Shown in pieces: positions 4,271 through 6,887 of a stretch of DNA of 6,887 nucleotides (its first letter is position 1; each line of letters begins with the position of its first letter). The translations under genes and the position numbers were made by a program. Below the pieces are notes generated by a model. The model was given only the letters and a program-made list of their open reading frames with translations. It made no database searches and was not told the DNA's origin. Where the stretch lies: positions 1 through 6,887 of the forward strand of contig CABSMV010000098.1 of NCBI GenBank assembly GCA_902478935.1, in the 5' to 3' direction. Source of the DNA: an uncultured Collinsella sp. Its GTDB lineage: Bacteria; Actinomycetota; Coriobacteriia; Coriobacteriales; Coriobacteriaceae.

Positions 4271-5704
4271 CTAATTCCAAGACTGTTGATGCTCTTCGTA
4301 GGTTTGCGAGAAGTACTCCTCGTCCTGCGTAATGTAGAAATACAGGTCATCGGAGTCGGTCGGCTCTAACGTGGCCTTGAGTGCCTCGAGCGACGGAGAG
4401 CAGATGGGCGTGGGCGGTAGGCCCTCGTGCTTATAGGTGTTATACGGACTATCGCTCTGCAGGTCGTCGGCGGTAACCTCGCCACCGGTAACATACATCA
4501 TGGTCGCATCGCTGTTGAGATAACGCAGACCGTCGAGCTTGCCGGCAAGGCGGTTGTAGAAGACCGAGGCCACGTGCGCACGTTGATCGGCGTTGAGGCC
4601 CTCGCGCTCAACGATAGAGGCCAAGTTGACGATGTCGTAGTCGGACATCTCCACACCATAGCGCTCCTTGATCTTGGCTTCGCAGCTCGCAAAGTCAAGC
4701 GACTTGTACTCGGTCTTAAACTGATCGAGCATAGCGCGAATCACGTCATCGGCCGTCGGCGAATCACCCAACGAATAGGTCTTGGGGAACAAGAAACCCT
4801 CGAGCGAGTCGTTAGCGGCGCCCTTAAGGAAGCTATAGTCGTCCACGTAGTTGGAGGCCTTGGCCTGGTTGAGGAAGTCTTCCTTAGAGATGCTGTCGTA
4901 GGTCTGGGCCACACGGTCGGCGACTTGATCGACCGTTAAGCCCTCAGGGATAGTCAGCGCATTGGAGCCCGCGTTGGGGCCTTCCATGAGCTGCTGAACA
5001 ACCATGGTCGCATCCATGAGTGTGGTGAACGAATAATCACCAGGCTTGAGCGACATATCGGCGTTGAGCTTTTTCACCGCCGCATAGTAATCCTTGGGAT
5101 TATCGACGATATGGTTCTCGGAGAGAATCGAGGCGATCGTATCGCCCGAAGCACCATCGGGAATGGTCACCGTAACCTGCTGACCTGCCGTAACCTTCGT
5201 ATCCTCACCGGCAAAGAAACCCTTGACGGCCGGCACGACAAAGAAAGCGATCGCGGCAAGCGCAAGCACGGCGACGACGCCACCGATAATCATAGGCACC
5301 GGGGAGCTTTTCTTTTTAGCACCGCGACGAGCATGCGTGTTGTAGCTCGAGCGGGTCGCCGGAGCAACGCCATGCGAACCGCGAGCGTGATGCGAATGCG
5401 ATTGGGGGGCCTGCGTTCGCTGGGTAGGTGCCTGCTGCTTAAAGCGGGTACCGCCTGCAGGCTGGGCCGTACGAACAGTGGGCTGCTGAGCCGCGTGAGA
5501 AGCCGAATGCTGAACCGAACGAGCAGAAGGCTGCTGACCCGTCCGTTGAACAGGTTGGGCCGAATGAGAGAAGGACTGCGCCGGGCGCGCAGCAGGCTGA
5601 GCTGCACGCTGCGCCGGCTGTGCCGGACGCTGGCCAGGCTGGGCAGGACGCGACGCCGGCTGCCGTGTACGATTTTGTTGGCGCGGATCGGAAGCGCTAG
5701 GCAT
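4271..5704 (-). CDS. mltG: Endolytic transglycosylase MltG (YceG family)
   Basis: Membrane-anchored lytic transglycosylase that cuts nascent peptidoglycan strands on the outer face of the membrane and is thought to set glycan chain ends. The 477-residue protein has four parts: a low-complexity Gln/Pro/Ala/Arg/Ser cytoplasmic tail (about 1-130), a basic patch HARRGAKKK, one transmembrane helix (about 138-159, MIIGGVVAVLALAAIAFFVV), and an extracellular part. The latter holds a LysM-like region (about 177-226) and the YceG core with LEGFLFPKTY (301-310), catalytic glutamate E366 in LASIVERE, VFYNRL (381-386) and SPYNTYKHEGLPPTPI (419-434). The core is complete, so it should be active. E. coli MltG is about 340 residues; the excess is mostly the tail. 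The ATG at 5704 follows GAGGAGG by 6 bases and overlaps the ruvX end by 8 bases. In-frame sequence upstream (to 5761) lies inside ruvX and lacks this ribosome binding site. Confidence 0.95.
   Translation of the reverse strand: MPSASDPRQQNRTRQPASRPAQPGQRPAQPAQRAAQPAARPAQSFSHSAQPVQRTGQQPSARSVQHSASHAAQQPTVRTAQPAGGTRFKQQAPTQRTQAPQSHSHHARGSHGVAPATRSSYNTHARRGAKKKSSPVPMIIGGVVAVLALAAIAFFVVPAVKGFFAGEDTKVTAGQQVTVTIPDGASGDTIASILSENHIVDNPKDYYAAVKKLNADMSLKPGDYSFTTLMDATMVVQQLMEGPNAGSNALTIPEGLTVDQVADRVAQTYDSISKEDFLNQAKASNYVDDYSFLKGAANDSLEGFLFPKTYSLGDSPTADDVIRAMLDQFKTEYKSLDFASCEAKIKERYGVEMSDYDIVNLASIVEREGLNADQRAHVASVFYNRLAGKLDGLRYLNSDATMMYVTGGEVTADDLQSDSPYNTYKHEGLPPTPICSPSLEALKATLEPTDSDDLYFYITQDEEYFSQTYEEHQQSWN
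5576..5650 (-). repeat. Low-complexity AQP-type repeat coding for the MltG cytoplasmic tail
   Basis: Codons 19-43 of mltG encode imperfect tandem copies of a 4 to 6 residue unit of the type RPAQP/QRAAQP/ARPAQ, giving GC-rich DNA with repeated CAGCC/CGGCC words. Looser Gln/Ser/His/Pro-rich sequence continues to about residue 130 (near 5315). It is predicted to be disordered, and slippage could make its length vary between strains. Confidence 0.6.
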
Positions 5705-6125
5705 GCGAAACCTCCTCGTTTTTACGATCGAGCCACGTCTGCAAAAACAGGCTGGCGGCAATCATGTCGATCTTGCCCCTCATCTGCTTTTCGTTGAGGC
5801 CCTGCTCGCGCAGGATACGCTTGGCCTCTTGCGAAGACAGGCGCTCGTCCTCAAACTCAAGCGGAAGATCGAGCTCGTCGGCAATCTTTTGCGCCACGGC
5901 GGCAACGCGCTCGGCCTGGGGACCAGGCTCACCGGCCATGGTCAGGGGACGTCCGCTTACCAGGATGTCGGGCTCATAGTCCTCGACCAGGTAGCGGAAT
6001 GTCTTGGCCATACCGGTGACCTCTGCAGCCGGGAGCACCTTGACGGGCATCGCCATCTTGCCATCACGGCTCGAGACGGCGATGCCGATCCTGGTCTCCC
6101 CTATGTCCAGCGCAAGCGCGACCAC
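5697..6125 (-). CDS. ruvX: RuvX/YqgF family Holliday junction resolvase-like nuclease
   Basis: A 142-residue RNase H-fold protein. Family members have been linked to Holliday junction resolution and to 16S rRNA 5' processing; which role holds here cannot be told from sequence. The acidic active-site residues are present: D7 in LALDIGETRIGIAVS, the DERLSS motif (93-98), and D120 in KIDMIAASLFLQ. VSGRPLTMAGEPGPQA (56-71) corresponds to the family's 'GLPLNMDGT.GP' segment. The start is GTG at 6125. An in-frame TAA lies four codons upstream and no ATG is available, so GTG is well supported, although the ribosome binding site (AAGAAG) is weak. It begins 17 bases after the alaS stop and overlaps mltG by 8 bases. 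The alaS-ruvX-mltG order is common in Gram-positive bacteria. Confidence 0.93.
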   Translation of the reverse strand: MVALALDIGETRIGIAVSSRDGKMAMPVKVLPAAEVTGMAKTFRYLVEDYEPDILVSGRPLTMAGEPGPQAERVAAVAQKIADELDLPLEFEDERLSSQEAKRILREQGLNEKQMRGKIDMIAASLFLQTWLDRKNEEVSHA

Positions 6126-6142
6126 AGTGACTTCTTAGATTC

Positions 6143-6887
6143 TTAGGCGCCGAGTGCGGTCTTAGCGGCCGCGAGGGCATCGGCGATGCCGGCAGCGTTC
6201 TTGCCACCGGCCTGGGCCATGTTGGGACGGCCACCACCGCGACCGTCAACCAGGCCCGCGATCTGCTTGATAACGTTACCGGCGTGGAACCCGGCCTTCA
6301 CGGCGTCATCGGAGCCGGCAGCGAGCAGGGCCGGAGTGCCCTTCTCGGTCACGCTGGCGACGACACAAGCGACAGGGCCGGCGACCTTCTGGTGCACGGT
6401 ATCCCATACGTTGCGCAGGTCGGCAGCCTCAAGGCCCTGGAGCTCAGCAACGACGAGCTTGTAGCCGTCGAGCTCGACAGCACCCTCGATGGCACTGGAA
6501 ATGGCGTCGGAGGAGCCACCGGTCAGAGCCTTTTTGAGCTTGTTGGACGTCTCGCGCAGCTCGGCCTGCAGGTTCTCCACGCGGGCGGGAACCTCGTCGA
6601 CGCGGCACTTGAGCGCAGCGGCGGCGGCGTCAACGAGTGCCAGGCGGTCGGCCATGTAGTCGAGGGCACCCTTAGAGGTCACGGCCTCGATACGGCGGAC
6701 ATTGGAGCCCGTGGAGGACTCGGAAATAATCTTGAACAGGCCGATCTCGGCGGTGTTGGCAGCGTGCGTGCCACCGCAGAGCTCACGAGAGAACGGCTGG
6801 TCCTCGGCGCCCACGGAGACGACGCGGACGACATCGCCGTACTTCTCTCCAAACAGAGCGACAGCGCCGGCAGCCTTAGCCTCATCG
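6143..6887 (-). CDS. alaS: Alanine--tRNA ligase (C-terminal part, 5' end off the window)
   Basis: The last 247 codons of alanyl-tRNA synthetase, which charges tRNA-Ala and edits mischarged serine or glycine. The visible part opens with DEAKAAGAVALFGEKYGD and VVRVVSVG, then SRELCGGTHAANTAEIG, the end of the editing domain. CGGTH supplies two of the zinc ligands (Cys codon 6776-6778, His codon 6764-6766). SNVRRIEAVT follows, then a coiled-coil stretch (about VDEVPARVENLQAELRETSN) and the C-terminal DHHA1-type C-Ala domain with DGRGGGRPNMAQAGGKNAAG. The protein ends TALGA and a TAA stop at 6143-6145. The aminoacylation domain lies upstream, outside the window. Nothing looks damaged in the part seen. 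It is probably the first or an early gene of the long operon, but its promoter is not visible. Confidence 0.97.
   Translation of the reverse strand, partial: DEAKAAGAVALFGEKYGDVVRVVSVGAEDQPFSRELCGGTHAANTAEIGLFKIISESSTGSNVRRIEAVTSKGALDYMADRLALVDAAAAALKCRVDEVPARVENLQAELRETSNKLKKALTGGSSDAISSAIEGAVELDGYKLVVAELQGLEAADLRNVWDTVHQKVAGPVACVVASVTEKGTPALLAAGSDDAVKAGFHAGNVIKQIAGLVDGRGGGRPNMAQAGGKNAAGIADALAAAKTALGA

Noticed and set aside
5111..5797. Plus-strand open frame of 228 codons antisense to mltG
   Set aside because: Arg/Leu-rich product created by the antisense of the Gln/Pro/Ala repeat in MltG; no start signals or domains.

Overview
The window is about 60% GC and densely coded. Every gene I can support lies on the minus strand, so transcription runs from high to low coordinates. 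The gene order and protein style (alaS-ruvX-mltG-yqeG-aroK-aroB homologue, then an M24 peptidase, efp and an Asp23/Gls24 protein) point to a Coriobacteriia member, most likely Collinsella or a close relative. That placement comes from remembered protein style and synteny, not from a search. No mobile element, CRISPR array, tRNA or rRNA is visible. No gene-free stretch exceeds 300 bases.

First block, 6887 to 2124: the C-terminal end of alaS (alanyl-tRNA synthetase), ruvX (YqgF-type nuclease, GTG start), mltG (septal-type endolytic transglycosylase with a long disordered cytoplasmic tail), a YqeG-family HAD phosphatase, aroK (shikimate kinase) and an AroB-family protein. Neighbouring genes overlap or lie within 17 bases of each other, including an ATGA stop/start overlap between aroK and the AroB homologue. 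They therefore look like one transcript mixing translation, DNA/RNA maintenance, envelope and aromatic-pathway functions.

Second block, 1991 to 861: an Xaa-Pro peptidase of family M24 with all five metal ligands. It follows a 132-base intergenic region holding a promoter candidate and a foldable leader, and it ends at a strong intrinsic terminator. Third block, 700 to 1: efp with its own -10 box, then the start of an Asp23/Gls24-family gene 24 bases downstream. The peptidase-efp-Asp23 order resembles the yqhT-efp-yqhY neighbourhood of Firmicutes.

The most interesting item is the AroB-family protein. The reading frame is intact and the fold-level match to 3-dehydroquinate synthase can be followed by eye. 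However, the NAD-binding glycine motif, the catalytic lysines and all zinc ligands are replaced, and a cluster of cysteines sits where the NAD-binding loop and following helix should be. Its coupled partner AroK keeps all its catalytic motifs. This looks like a pseudoenzyme or a repurposed protein tied to a shikimate-kinase-like enzyme.
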